A DNA stretch of 12,391 bases. Origin: Candidatus Omnitrophota bacterium (lineage in GTDB: Bacteria > Omnitrophota > Gorgyraeia > Tantalellales > Tantalellaceae). Where the stretch lies: the NCBI GenBank assembly GCA_023142805.1, contig JAGLIU010000089.1, positions 1 through 12,391 on the forward strand, read 5' to 3'. This document shows positions 1 through 7,122 of this stretch, piece after piece. A program made the position numbers and the translations under genes. The stretch's first letter is position 1, and each line of letters begins with the position of its first letter. The notes beneath the pieces were generated by a model. It did not search any database, was not told the DNA's origin, and saw only the letters and a list, made by a program, of their open reading frames with translations.

Positions 1-3000
1 CGTTTACATACTTCTATTTATTTAGTCATTTCAGCGCTTTCAAATAAATATCCGTCTTTAATTTTATCAAAAAAATTATCGGATTTTATTTACCCCGAAA
101 ACATTGCTCATCTGGAAAATCTTCGTTCCGCCGGCTCTCTTTTCGCGGATACCATGATCAACCGTCTCTATTTTCACGGCCCGACAGAATTGAATCAATT
201 TGATAACGTTCCTGAAAAACAACCGCTTCTTTTCGATAAACCGTCTTTAGCCGCCGGTATCGGAACAGATTCCACAATATTATTAGAAAACAAAATCTTA
301 ATAGATCACATCAGAGATTGGATGGAAAACTCTATTCCCGGAGAAAAACACAATAAATCCACTATTACCATACCAACAGAAAGTCTTATGGACCTTGGAA
401 CTCACGGGATTCGACTTTTTAACCTTATCTCTTCTTCTGAAACATTTCCACCTAACACAAAAATTAATCTGGTTTTTAACAAATGTACAAACTACGGCCC
501 CATGATAAATTGCACTTTTGCCGATGTTTCAATGTCCAAAAAATACGGGTACCTTATTACTTCTCTCAAATACATCCGTCCCGACACGGTATCTGTGGTT
601 AATGTCGGAGCTCTTGATATTGTTAATATACACCACGGAGACTCTATCCACATACAGTCACCTCTCTCCGTGAGTGCGCTTGTTCAGACTCCGGGGTATA
701 TAAAAATAAATATGTCAATATTTAACAAAGACAAAAACGATGATGTTTTTTTTGATCTATCTTTTCGCCCTGACCTTATCGGAAAAGAAGTTATGTTAGA
801 GGTTGAAAAACAAGGTCATCACGGACAATTTATCAACATATACTTACAAGAAGAAGATAATATCTCCATTAAAAAAGACGCTCTTATCGCGAGATATCAA
901 CTGTCACCATCTTTGAACCACGTGTCTTTCTTCCCTGAAGATTTAGGCACACTGGATCTATACGCGATATACAAAGGTCTGAAGGTCTCTGAACGTCCAA
1001 GAAAATTTAATATCAACGTCTCTGAGATCGATACTTTTGGTAATGGAATATGTCGCTTACGAATTTATCCAAATACAAGAGATGAAGAACAACTGACTTT
1101 TCAGATCCCTCATGAATATATTAAAGATCCTTCCAAAATAAACGCTGTTTTATACATTAAAAATCATAAAGATTATGAGCATTACGTAGAATTACGTGTG
1201 GATAATAAAATAGTCCAACATTATCGTTATTCTAAAACTATAGGCAAATTTATGAAGGTAAATTTCCCGCGGCTTAAATTGATAGATTACATCCTCAATA
1301 ATACGAACAAAGAACACCAGGCGATATCTCCCTGTAAATACGAGCATAATGACATAATAGAACCTACCGGAACTTTAACACTCTCTTATATGGGAAGAAC
1401 TTGTTCATTATTTGACCTCGAGCCCTTGATCGGGACAAAACCTGTTTTCATACCTGTTCATGACAAAAAAACAGGTTATAAAATCTTTATGCATGATATA
1501 GCAAAATATAAACTCGATCCTGAACGGACCCCGGATATCATTCTTAAGAAAAGCGTGTTATTCGGTACTCTGATCCCCGAAAAAAGTTTTCTTTCCGGCA
1601 ATCGGAAAAAGAGTAAAACAATATCCGACAAGACCTTGTCCGACAAAAAAGCGGCTTTTCTGATCAAGGCCAGGGTTTTCGCTAATAAAGGACATTTTAG
1701 TTACGCGTTAAACATCTTAAGAGGCTACTTTAAAAACTTTTCTAAAGATAAAAAAGTTAAACAACTTTACAACAAATTGTTGCTTTTAGAATCACTAGAA
1801 CTATCTGAATCCACAGCAGATCCCTTTTATTTTATTTCTTCCCAGGAAAAAGAATTCTTTTTAAATTTACACAATTTCGGACAATCTATCACTGAAAATA
1901 ACGATTTTACCGTACCTGAATATTTTAAAAATTTTCTTACCCGATCTTCCCCTGAATTAACGGATGAGTTCTACATTAAATTAATAGAAAATATTAATTT
2001 TGAAATACTCCATGAGCATCAAGCATTCGTTAACATAGGGATTTTTACTCTTCTTCTCAAACTGCCGGATACCTATCAAACAATCGGTCTATTAAAAAAA
2101 CTCGCGGAGTTTATTGATTACCCTGGGAAATATAACAACGTATTACTTCCTGTCGCGCGTAAACTGTTCACTACGTTTCGAATAAAAAGTATTATAAAAC
2201 TCCTCAACCAAACTAATAATACCAAGTTACAAAGGTTTCTTTCTCCGATGGTTAAATTCAAAAACAAAGCTGATACCACATATGGAGAAAAAGATACAGA
2301 AAAGGATGATGAGGGCGGAGACCTTCTTGATGACTTTGATCAATTCGAAAAAGGATCTCCCGCGAAAGCAATGAGCGTTATTATTAGAAATTTTGGGTTC
2401 AATGTTTTCCCTAAAACCGCTCTTTATCCGTTACGAATAAAAAATTGGGCTACAAAAGAGACTTATTCTGAAGGAACAGTTGATCTTGAGGTACGCATTC
2501 TAAAAAAACTAGGCATCCTTATAATGATAAAACCCGGATTTTATAAACTTACTTCTGTTCTAAAAGGCATTACCCCTGAAGAAACGAACCTGAATATCGG
2601 TTCTATTTATAATCTTGAGCTTAAGATCGGACGTACTAAAATACCTCTTGACCGTTATGAGATACCGAATGAAGACATTCCCACAGTAAAGGCTATTGTA
2701 CAAATGCAGCTGGCTCATATCCTTCACAAGAAGACTCTAACAGAACGTCCTATAAACCAAGATCAGTATAAAATAAATATATGGAAAGGTTACGCGGCAC
2801 CCAAACAAATGTCTTTTTTAACAGAAGCGCAAAAATTAAACAAAAAAGGATCTTTTGAAATCCGCTTTAATGATCTGGAAACCCTGGTTTCCTCCGCGTG
2901 CGCGTCCGCACAGACAAAAAATAGGAATATCGTTACAATTTTACCTTATGATCTTTTATCAGACGCACAAATATTAAAATTGTCCGATTCTAACGCGCAG

Positions 3001-3294
3001 ATCATATATATGAACATCGATAAAGATTATCTTAACGCGTACGACTGTATTCAACTGGAAGGCATAATCGCGACAGGCGCGGCTTACCTGTCTGGAAACA
3101 ATATCACTTTTAATAAACTTTATAAGTTACTTTCCGAAACCGAAAACAATATTACAGTTACTTTGGAGGAACTAAAACTAACACCTTCATTAGCGAAAGA
3201 TTTTATTTTTACCCTTACGCCTATCACTATAAAAAATTACAACGAATTAAAACTCATCAACGACCGCATGCGACATTTCTTACAAGCCGCCTAA
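1..3294 (+). CDS. Large protein of unknown function, 5' end missing (C-terminal 1,097 residues)
   Basis: The frame is open from the first base of the window to a TAA at 3292-3294. The first in-frame ATG, at 154, has no Shine-Dalgarno sequence before it and the 51 codons upstream of it read like protein, so I treat the gene as cut by the window edge. I recognise no family. The first half (to about nt 1550) looks beta-rich, with short alternating strands and few helices. Around nt 1650-1800 there is a TPR-like helical hairpin (ARVFANKGHFSYALNIL), followed by a helical stretch to about 2260. A highly acidic, low-complexity linker lies at about 2281-2355 (KDTEKDDEGGDLLDDFDQFE). After it comes another mixed strand/helix region and a compact C-terminal alpha/beta piece (about 2850-3294) with ITILPYDLL-like strands and a GIIATGAAYL helix. 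No signal peptide or membrane segment is seen in the part present. It is the only + strand gene and converges on the - strand block. A scaffold, structural or giant surface-associated protein is possible, but that is a guess. Confidence 0.85.
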   Translation, partial: RLHTSIYLVISALSNKYPSLILSKKLSDFIYPENIAHLENLRSAGSLFADTMINRLYFHGPTELNQFDNVPEKQPLLFDKPSLAAGIGTDSTILLENKILIDHIRDWMENSIPGEKHNKSTITIPTESLMDLGTHGIRLFNLISSSETFPPNTKINLVFNKCTNYGPMINCTFADVSMSKKYGYLITSLKYIRPDTVSVVNVGALDIVNIHHGDSIHIQSPLSVSALVQTPGYIKINMSIFNKDKNDDVFFDLSFRPDLIGKEVMLEVEKQGHHGQFINIYLQEEDNISIKKDALIARYQLSPSLNHVSFFPEDLGTLDLYAIYKGLKVSERPRKFNINVSEIDTFGNGICRLRIYPNTRDEEQLTFQIPHEYIKDPSKINAVLYIKNHKDYEHYVELRVDNKIVQHYRYSKTIGKFMKVNFPRLKLIDYILNNTNKEHQAISPCKYEHNDIIEPTGTLTLSYMGRTCSLFDLEPLIGTKPVFIPVHDKKTGYKIFMHDIAKYKLDPERTPDIILKKSVLFGTLIPEKSFLSGNRKKSKTISDKTLSDKKAAFLIKARVFANKGHFSYALNILRGYFKNFSKDKKVKQLYNKLLLLESLELSESTADPFYFISSQEKEFFLNLHNFGQSITENNDFTVPEYFKNFLTRSSPELTDEFYIKLIENINFEILHEHQAFVNIGIFTLLLKLPDTYQTIGLLKKLAEFIDYPGKYNNVLLPVARKLFTTFRIKSIIKLLNQTNNTKLQRFLSPMVKFKNKADTTYGEKDTEKDDEGGDLLDDFDQFEKGSPAKAMSVIIRNFGFNVFPKTALYPLRIKNWATKETYSEGTVDLEVRILKKLGILIMIKPGFYKLTSVLKGITPEETNLNIGSIYNLELKIGRTKIPLDRYEIPNEDIPTVKAIVQMQLAHILHKKTLTERPINQDQYKINIWKGYAAPKQMSFLTEAQKLNKKGSFEIRFNDLETLVSSACASAQTKNRNIVTILPYDLLSDAQILKLSDSNAQIIYMNIDKDYLNAYDCIQLEGIIATGAAYLSGNNITFNKLYKLLSETENNITVTLEELKLTPSLAKDFIFTLTPITIKNYNELKLINDRMRHFLQAA

Positions 3295-3326
3295 GATCAC
3301 AGTAAAACCGACACTGTCATCTTAGG
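3290..3326. terminator. Hairpin between convergent genes, possible weak terminator
   Basis: An inverted repeat of 14 bp with one mismatch (CCTAAGATCACAGT at 3290-3303 and ACTGTCATCTTAGG at 3313-3326, 9-nt loop) begins inside the last codons of the large + strand gene. On the + strand it is followed by seven A, not T, and on the - strand no T run follows it, so it lacks the U tract of a standard intrinsic terminator. Its place between converging genes makes a transcription-ending or RNA-stabilising role likely. Confidence 0.5.
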
Positions 3327-3383
3327 AAAAAAAGGTATAATCGTTTTCTTCACTCCAATCTCCCTTATTAAAACCCCGTTACA

Positions 3384-3542
3384 TTATTTTTTTTCCGCGA
3401 CTAATTTTATTAGCTTTTCAAGTTTTTGACTTGTAGCCTTGGTATGCTTCCAGATCATCAGCGGAGAAATAACCAAACAAAACCCTATAACAACTATCGC
3501 GAGAAACCACACTCTCACACCCATCCCCATAATCGCGTCCAT
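3384..3542 (-). CDS. Small single-pass membrane protein, 52 residues
   Basis: A 52-codon frame with ATG at 3542-3540 and TAA at 3386-3384. A strong Shine-Dalgarno sequence (AGGGAGGAAGGT) sits just before the ATG, which is the main reason to call it a gene. The protein has a short N-terminus (MDAIMGMGVR), one hydrophobic membrane segment at about residues 11-30 (VWFLAIVVIGFCLVISPLMI), and a basic tail at about 32-52 (HTKATSQKLEKLIKLVAEKK) with Leu/Ile/Val spaced as in an amphipathic helix or short coiled coil. The layout recalls PspB-like small proteins but I do not claim homology. It is 141 nt downstream of the secreted-protein gene on the same strand and may have its own promoter at 3620-3649. 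Function unknown. Confidence 0.7.
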   Translation of the reverse strand: MDAIMGMGVRVWFLAIVVIGFCLVISPLMIWKHTKATSQKLEKLIKLVAEKK

Positions 3543-3619
3543 TACCTTCCTCCCTATAAAATTATTTTCAACCGGTAAATTTAAACACCTTAAATATAAG
3601 CCGTTATACCCGAATTTGC

Positions 3620-3649
3620 ACTATACTCTCTTCATCTTTAATGAGGCAA
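3620..3649 (-). promoter_or_regulatory. Possible sigma-70 promoter of the 52-residue membrane protein
   Basis: On the - strand TTGCCT (3649-3644) and TATAGT (3625-3620) are 18 bp apart, matching 4/6 and 5/6 of the consensus hexamers. The implied transcript would start about 70 nt before the ATG at 3542. AT-rich surroundings make chance matches common, so this is a weak call. Confidence 0.35.
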
Positions 3650-3683
3650 ATAAAGCTTCTGAATTATATTTTTTTTAGTTTTT

Positions 3684-4610
3684 TTACGATTTTTCTCCAA
3701 AGTAGAGTTCAGTCTCTCTCAAAATCGCTTCTCGGCTATTTCTTGTATACCCAACAAGTCTGCCCCTATGAAAAGTGACAGCTGATCCATTGGGATAATT
3801 CCAATATTCTTTTCTTCCTTCACTGCTAACATTCGGAGACTCTCCCAAAATTGATTTTACATAGTTGTGATTCATCCCTAAAATCAGATATTTATCCCTA
3901 ACTCCTAATTCATACCTTTCATCCTCGTCCAACAAATAATACCCTCCAAGAAATTCCTTTAAAGCACGTGGAGTGAAAATCCTTCGTTTCCCGACAACTG
4001 CCCCTATTTCTTCCTGTTCGAGCTGTTCTTTCCATTCACAAATTGGTTTACCGTCAATCGTTGAAGTATTGAGTTTATCCTTCCTCCTATCCATGAATTC
4101 TACGCAATTGCACACAAAATATTTCCACCAAAAATATAACTTTGCCAACACCCTTTTAAACCCGCAGGCTACTTGTACTCCAACAATTCCATCTCTTCTA
4201 AATTCCACAATTCCTACGCCGCCTTCAGATAATAATGAAAAATATACAGCCTCCGGAGCTTCTATCTCCATTAATCCTGAAAAGCTAGCCCCCTTCTCAA
4301 GAACTATCTCATCAAAAAGCTTGGCTTTCATGGAACTATTAACCGGAATTAATCTTATACTGGCGAACTTTTCTGAAAATGTAAAATGTTCTACTTCTAT
4401 TTTGTGAATTTTATCTTTTTCAAATGACATTACGCAAACTTTGTCATCTTCCCTAACCGCGAGCAAAAGTTGATTTGGTTTGACATCAATGATCTTACCC
4501 TGATATTTTTCCATACTTGTCGAGACAATAACATCCGCGCTACATTGTCGCGATAAAAACACGCAAGTTACAATAAAAACAAAACATACACACAATACCC
4601 TTCTTACCAT
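3684..4610 (-). CDS. Secreted protein with two LSm-like repeats and a BamE-like C-terminal domain
   Basis: 308 residues; ATG at 4610 is preceded by a strong GGAGGT. Residues 1-25 form a signal peptide (basic MVRR, then a hydrophobic stretch, ending near CSA), so the protein is exported; QC at 22-23 does not fit a lipobox. Residues 26-71 and 100-146 share a pattern of a strand, a Gly turn (YQGKI / FSGLM), further strands and a closing D-x-I-x-x-I/V (DKIHKI / DGIVGV). This resembles the short LSm/SH3-like repeats common in secreted proteins of PVC bacteria. Residues 243-290 (ILGMNHNYVKSILGESPN ... EYWNYPNGSAVTFHRGRLVGY) match the SmpA/OmlA (BamE) pattern: a helix ending in LGxP, a tyrosine-rich strand and a final F-x-x-G-x-L-V strand. 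Residues 155-175 are aromatic and Cys-rich. The gene stands alone between the tRNA and the small membrane protein. A periplasmic or envelope role is inferred; the exact function is unknown. Confidence 0.85.
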   Translation of the reverse strand: MVRRVLCVCFVFIVTCVFLSRQCSADVIVSTSMEKYQGKIIDVKPNQLLLAVREDDKVCVMSFEKDKIHKIEVEHFTFSEKFASIRLIPVNSSMKAKLFDEIVLEKGASFSGLMEIEAPEAVYFSLLSEGGVGIVEFRRDGIVGVQVACGFKRVLAKLYFWWKYFVCNCVEFMDRRKDKLNTSTIDGKPICEWKEQLEQEEIGAVVGKRRIFTPRALKEFLGGYYLLDEDERYELGVRDKYLILGMNHNYVKSILGESPNVSSEGRKEYWNYPNGSAVTFHRGRLVGYTRNSREAILRETELYFGEKS

Positions 4611-4686
4611 AATTACCTCCTACATTAGCGACTGATATACCCTTTCACGCCATTGCTCACCTGTTATGGTTATTATCCCCATCTTC

Positions 4687-4725
4687 AATAGAAAGACAGG
4701 CTATTTTATAGCCTGTCTTTCTATT
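4687..4725 (-). terminator. Perfect 18-bp hairpin after tRNA-Ser
   Basis: Arms 4687-4704 and 4708-4725 are exact inverse complements around a TTT centre; the inner part is GAAAGACAGGCTAT / ATAGCCTGTCTTTC. It begins 3 nt beyond the encoded CCA end of tRNA-Ser, where a tRNA terminator is expected. The - strand exit has only a short U-rich stretch (CTTTCTATT), most of it within the stem, so it may also serve as a 3' processing signal. Confidence 0.7.
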
Positions 4726-4728
4726 TTA

Positions 4729-4817
4729 TGGCGGAGGAGGTAGGATTCGAACCCACGGAACCTTTCGGCTCAACGGTTTTCAAGACCGCCGCGATCGACC
4801 AACTCTGCCACTCCTCC
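4729..4817 (-). tRNA. tRNA-Ser (anticodon UGA), CCA encoded
   Basis: On the - strand the acceptor arms GGAGGAG (4817-4811) and CTCCTCC (4739-4733) pair fully, followed by discriminator G (4732) and an encoded CCA (4731-4729). The anticodon stem is GCGGT / ACCGT around the loop CTTGAAA, with TGA at 4782-4780, which reads UCA and other UCN serine codons. The long variable arm (GAGCC-GAAA-GGTTC) is the class II feature of serine tRNAs, and the T arm carries GGTTCGAATCC. Length is 89 nt with CCA. The gene lies about 90 nt after the M50 gene and about 800 nt after serS, on the same strand, but has its own -10 element. Confidence 0.97.
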
Positions 4818-4840
4818 GCGTATATACTTCCAATAAACTA

Positions 4841-4846
4841 ATTATA
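4841..4846 (-). promoter_or_regulatory. -10 element of the tRNA-Ser promoter
   Basis: An exact TATAAT on the - strand lies 23 nt upstream of the tRNA 5' end, a usual distance for a short leader. No good -35 box stands at 17 bp; TTGCTG further upstream would pair better with the overlapping TATCAT. The tRNA may also be reached by read-through from serS and the M50 gene. Confidence 0.5.
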
Positions 4847-4905
4847 ATGATACCTGATTTTACTTATTACAGCAAACTCTTTTTGATGCCTATGTCACGC
4901 CTTTT

Positions 4906-5595
4906 TTACCAAAATTTGATTTTGTTCACAAAGCCGGGAGCTTTGGCATATACCGTTAAATATATTTGCCAGGAATTTTCTGCCAGGTTCTTAATAAAAG
5001 CGATAAATGAAAGATCGTTGAAGATTAAGCAAAATACCGACATGACAACAATGAGATTACTGATAAAGATCAGTATATACGAAAATACCGGACCTGATTT
5101 CCCAATATCAGATTGCTTGATCCTCAAAGCCTCTACTGTCATAACAAAATGAAACGTTAATGTCAAACCAACAAGAAAAACAAATATTGCCGATAATGTT
5201 ACCGACTCTTGTCCTGTCCACTTATACCCCATATAGACCACACCCAGTAAAATAGTGTAAAGAGGAACAAAATACGGACTTAATTCTATAAAGAAGTTGG
5301 TCTTCGTAGTTACGACGTTACCTCCGGACGGAGTAACTTTAAATGCCGCTACTTTTCCACCGCATAACCATGTCGCTATTACATGAACAAATTCATGCCC
5401 CAGAACATATATGTATACCGGACGTATCACCAGAACATGAAATAAAAGATAACATAATATGCCCTTTTCCAGTATGTGAAGCACGCCGTTCAAAAGACTT
5501 ATATTGGAAACCATTCCATAAAACGCTTGCCACGCGCCTATCGCGACAGGAAGGATCAAAAAACCTATAAAAGTTTTAAATATTCTGCCAATCAT
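4906..5595 (-). CDS. M50-type (site-2-protease-like) membrane zinc metalloprotease
   Basis: 229 residues with several hydrophobic membrane segments (about 8-26, 42-66, 107-124, 133-155 and 170-195). The zinc site is visible as H67-E-F-V-H71 (GHEFVHVIATWLCGG) inside a hydrophobic segment, as in M50/M50B intramembrane proteases. SPYFVPLYT (106-114) resembles the second conserved block of M50B-like proteins, and D163 in KQSDIGKSGPVFS may supply the third metal ligand. Such proteins usually cut membrane-bound regulators or small membrane peptides; the substrate here is unknown. No PDZ domain is present, so it belongs with the minimal forms. The ATG at 5595 is 1 nt past the serS stop and has no clear Shine-Dalgarno sequence, which suggests translation coupled to serS. 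A non-proteolytic relative is possible, but HExxH is intact. Confidence 0.85.
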   Translation of the reverse strand: MIGRIFKTFIGFLILPVAIGAWQAFYGMVSNISLLNGVLHILEKGILCYLLFHVLVIRPVYIYVLGHEFVHVIATWLCGGKVAAFKVTPSGGNVVTTKTNFFIELSPYFVPLYTILLGVVYMGYKWTGQESVTLSAIFVFLVGLTLTFHFVMTVEALRIKQSDIGKSGPVFSYILIFISNLIVVMSVFCLIFNDLSFIAFIKNLAENSWQIYLTVYAKAPGFVNKIKFW

Positions 5596-5596
5596 A

Positions 5597-6880
5597 TTAT
5601 TTCAGTGGAAGTATTTTCTTTGCCCCAAAATACGGTCTTAAGGGTTTTGGGATAATAATAGATCCGTCTTTTTGCTGATAATTCTCCATGATCGCTACAA
5701 CAAGCCTCGGAAGAGCCACGCCGGATCCATTCAAGGTATGAACATATTGAGCTTTTTTCGTTTTATCTTCAGGCTGATATTTTATATTCGCTCTACGAGC
5801 CTGAAAATCCGAGAAAACTGAACAACTTGATACTTCAAGCCACTTATTGGATCCGGGAGCCCATAATTCTATATCATAACATTTCTGTGCCGCGAAACTT
5901 ATATCAGCCGTACAAAGCTCCATAACGCGATATGTTAACCCCAACCGCCCAAGAATGTCTTCCGCGTCACAAAGCAAACTTTCCAATTCATTCATCGATT
6001 CTTCAGGTTTAACAAACTTTACCATTTCGACCTTATTGAACTGATGAACCCGTATAATACCTTTTGTATCCTTACCGTAAGATCCCGCTTCCCTCCTGAA
6101 ACAAACCGTATAAGCGGTATAATATATCGGCAACTCTTCTTCGGTCAAGACCTCATTCGCGTGCATATTTGTAACCGGAACCTCCGCTGTTGGAATAAGA
6201 AAAAAATCTTCTTCGCTGATCTTATACATATCTTCTTCAAGCTTCGGAATTTGTCCGGTCCCGCGCATACTTGCGCGATTTACCAAAACAGGCGGAAAAA
6301 CCTCTTTATACCCGTGTTCTTTGATATGTATATCCAACATAAAATTTATCAAAGCCCTTTCAAGCTTCGCGCCCGGTCCGGTATATAAAGGAAATCCCGA
6401 ACCTGTTATTTTAGCGCCGCGTTCAAGATCGAACATACCATTGATCTGACCAAGCGTAATATGATCACGCGGGGTAAAAGAAAATACGTTTTTTTCGCCG
6501 CTTTCTTTAATGATCGGATTATCTTTTTCGTTTTTGCCGACAGGTACGCTTTCATGCGGAACGTTTGGAATAGAATCCATTACAAATTTATATTCATCCT
6601 CGATCTTCCGCAGTTTCTCGTCCAACACTCCTATTTTCTCATTAAGTGCTTTTACCTCGGCTTTCGCGGATTCGGCATCCACTTTTTTCTTTATAAGCTC
6701 ACCGATCTTCTTTGAAGCGTCATTTTTTTGCCGTTTAAACTCTTCCGTTTCCTGAACCAATGATCTGCGCAGTTTATCAAGTTCCTGAAATCTATCAATA
6801 AGACCCGTATCCCCGTTACGTTTTATTATCGATTCTGTTACAAAACCTATGTTTTCTCTTAAATACTTCGGATCTAACAT
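5597..6880 (-). CDS. serS: Seryl-tRNA synthetase
   Basis: 427 residues, the usual bacterial length. It joins serine to tRNA-Ser through a seryl-adenylate in the cytoplasm. Residues 27-105 form the charged antiparallel coiled coil that grips the tRNA long variable arm. The class II core follows: motif 1 near 160-200 (SGFPLYTGPGAKLERAL ... GYKEVFPPVLV), the serine-binding TAE loop at 231-233 (IPTAEVP), motif 2 at 261-281 (FRREAGSYGKDTKGI, then RVHQF) and motif 3 at 384-400 with R392 (NGSGVALPRLVVAIMEN). The ATG at 6880 follows AAGGTGAT at the proper distance. It shares a unit with the M50 protease 1 nt downstream, and a tRNA-Ser gene comes next. No T-box leader is seen upstream. Confidence 0.98.
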   Translation of the reverse strand: MLDPKYLRENIGFVTESIIKRNGDTGLIDRFQELDKLRRSLVQETEEFKRQKNDASKKIGELIKKKVDAESAKAEVKALNEKIGVLDEKLRKIEDEYKFVMDSIPNVPHESVPVGKNEKDNPIIKESGEKNVFSFTPRDHITLGQINGMFDLERGAKITGSGFPLYTGPGAKLERALINFMLDIHIKEHGYKEVFPPVLVNRASMRGTGQIPKLEEDMYKISEEDFFLIPTAEVPVTNMHANEVLTEEELPIYYTAYTVCFRREAGSYGKDTKGIIRVHQFNKVEMVKFVKPEESMNELESLLCDAEDILGRLGLTYRVMELCTADISFAAQKCYDIELWAPGSNKWLEVSSCSVFSDFQARRANIKYQPEDKTKKAQYVHTLNGSGVALPRLVVAIMENYQQKDGSIIIPKPLRPYFGAKKILPLK

Positions 6881-6904
6881 ATATCACCTTTGTTTTTAAT
6901 TTAC

Positions 6905-6978
6905 ACCACACGTTATCACTATTTATTAGTGAAACCCTTTTGCCCAAACCCATATCTTTTCAGTTAGTATACCACACG
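6905..6978 (-). promoter_or_regulatory. serS upstream region: repeated CGTGTGGT and a small palindrome
   Basis: On the - strand the 8-mer CGTGTGGT occurs twice (6978-6971 and 6912-6905), 66 bp apart. Between them lies the palindrome TCACTA-TTTAT-TAGTGA (6916-6932). TATACT at about 6968 and TAAATA at about 6922 are candidate -10 boxes, neither with a good -35. The region must hold the serS promoter, but I cannot place it firmly. Confidence 0.3.
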
Positions 6979-7000
6979 AAATATCCAGGAACAAAAATTT

Positions 7001-7119
7001 TAAATGGGGACAGCGCCCTATTATTAGACCATTAAACATGTTGCTCTATAACGTTTTACATTGTTCTATGTAGCATCTAGATTTTTGTTGGAATAATAAT
7101 AGGGCGCTGTCCCCATTTA
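7001..7119. repeat. Palindromic REP/MITE-like element with 26-bp inverted ends (RAYT type)
   Basis: The ends 7001-7026 and 7094-7119 are perfect 26-bp inverse complements (starting TAAATGGGGACAGCGCCC) around a 67-bp AT-rich centre with no coding capacity. The GGGGACAG-GC-rich end is, from general knowledge, the type found beside REP-associated tyrosine transposases (Y1/IS200-like, TnpA_REP) and spread as stand-alone copies. No transposase is present here, so any movement would be in trans. The element sits 3 nt after the stop codon of the permease gene, where its stem could end or protect that transcript. Confidence 0.8.
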
Positions 7120-7122
7120 TTT

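Noticed and set aside
154..156. ATG at 154 as the true start of the large + strand protein
   Set aside because: No Shine-Dalgarno sequence, and the frame stays open with protein-like codons to the window edge.
3297..3353. An 18-codon - strand frame with GTG start and GGAG upstream (MKKTIIPFFPKMTVSVLL)
   Set aside because: Very short, and half of it is the inverted repeat at 3290-3326, which explains the sequence better as RNA structure.
3439..3678. A 79-codon + strand frame
   Set aside because: It lies opposite the 52-residue membrane protein, has no ribosome site and a skewed composition typical of an antisense shadow.
3973..4407. A 144-codon + strand frame
   Set aside because: Antisense to the secreted-protein gene, Ser/Thr/Pro-rich with no ribosome site; a shadow frame.
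4687..4817. tRNA-Ser as an integration site for a mobile island
   Set aside because: No integrase and no direct repeat of the tRNA 3' end elsewhere in the window.
6881..7000. T-box or other riboswitch upstream of serS
   Set aside because: No T-box core sequence, specifier loop or terminator/antiterminator pair could be found.
7001..7119. CRISPR repeat or attachment site
   Set aside because: A single inverted pair with no direct repeats, spacers, cas genes or integrase nearby.
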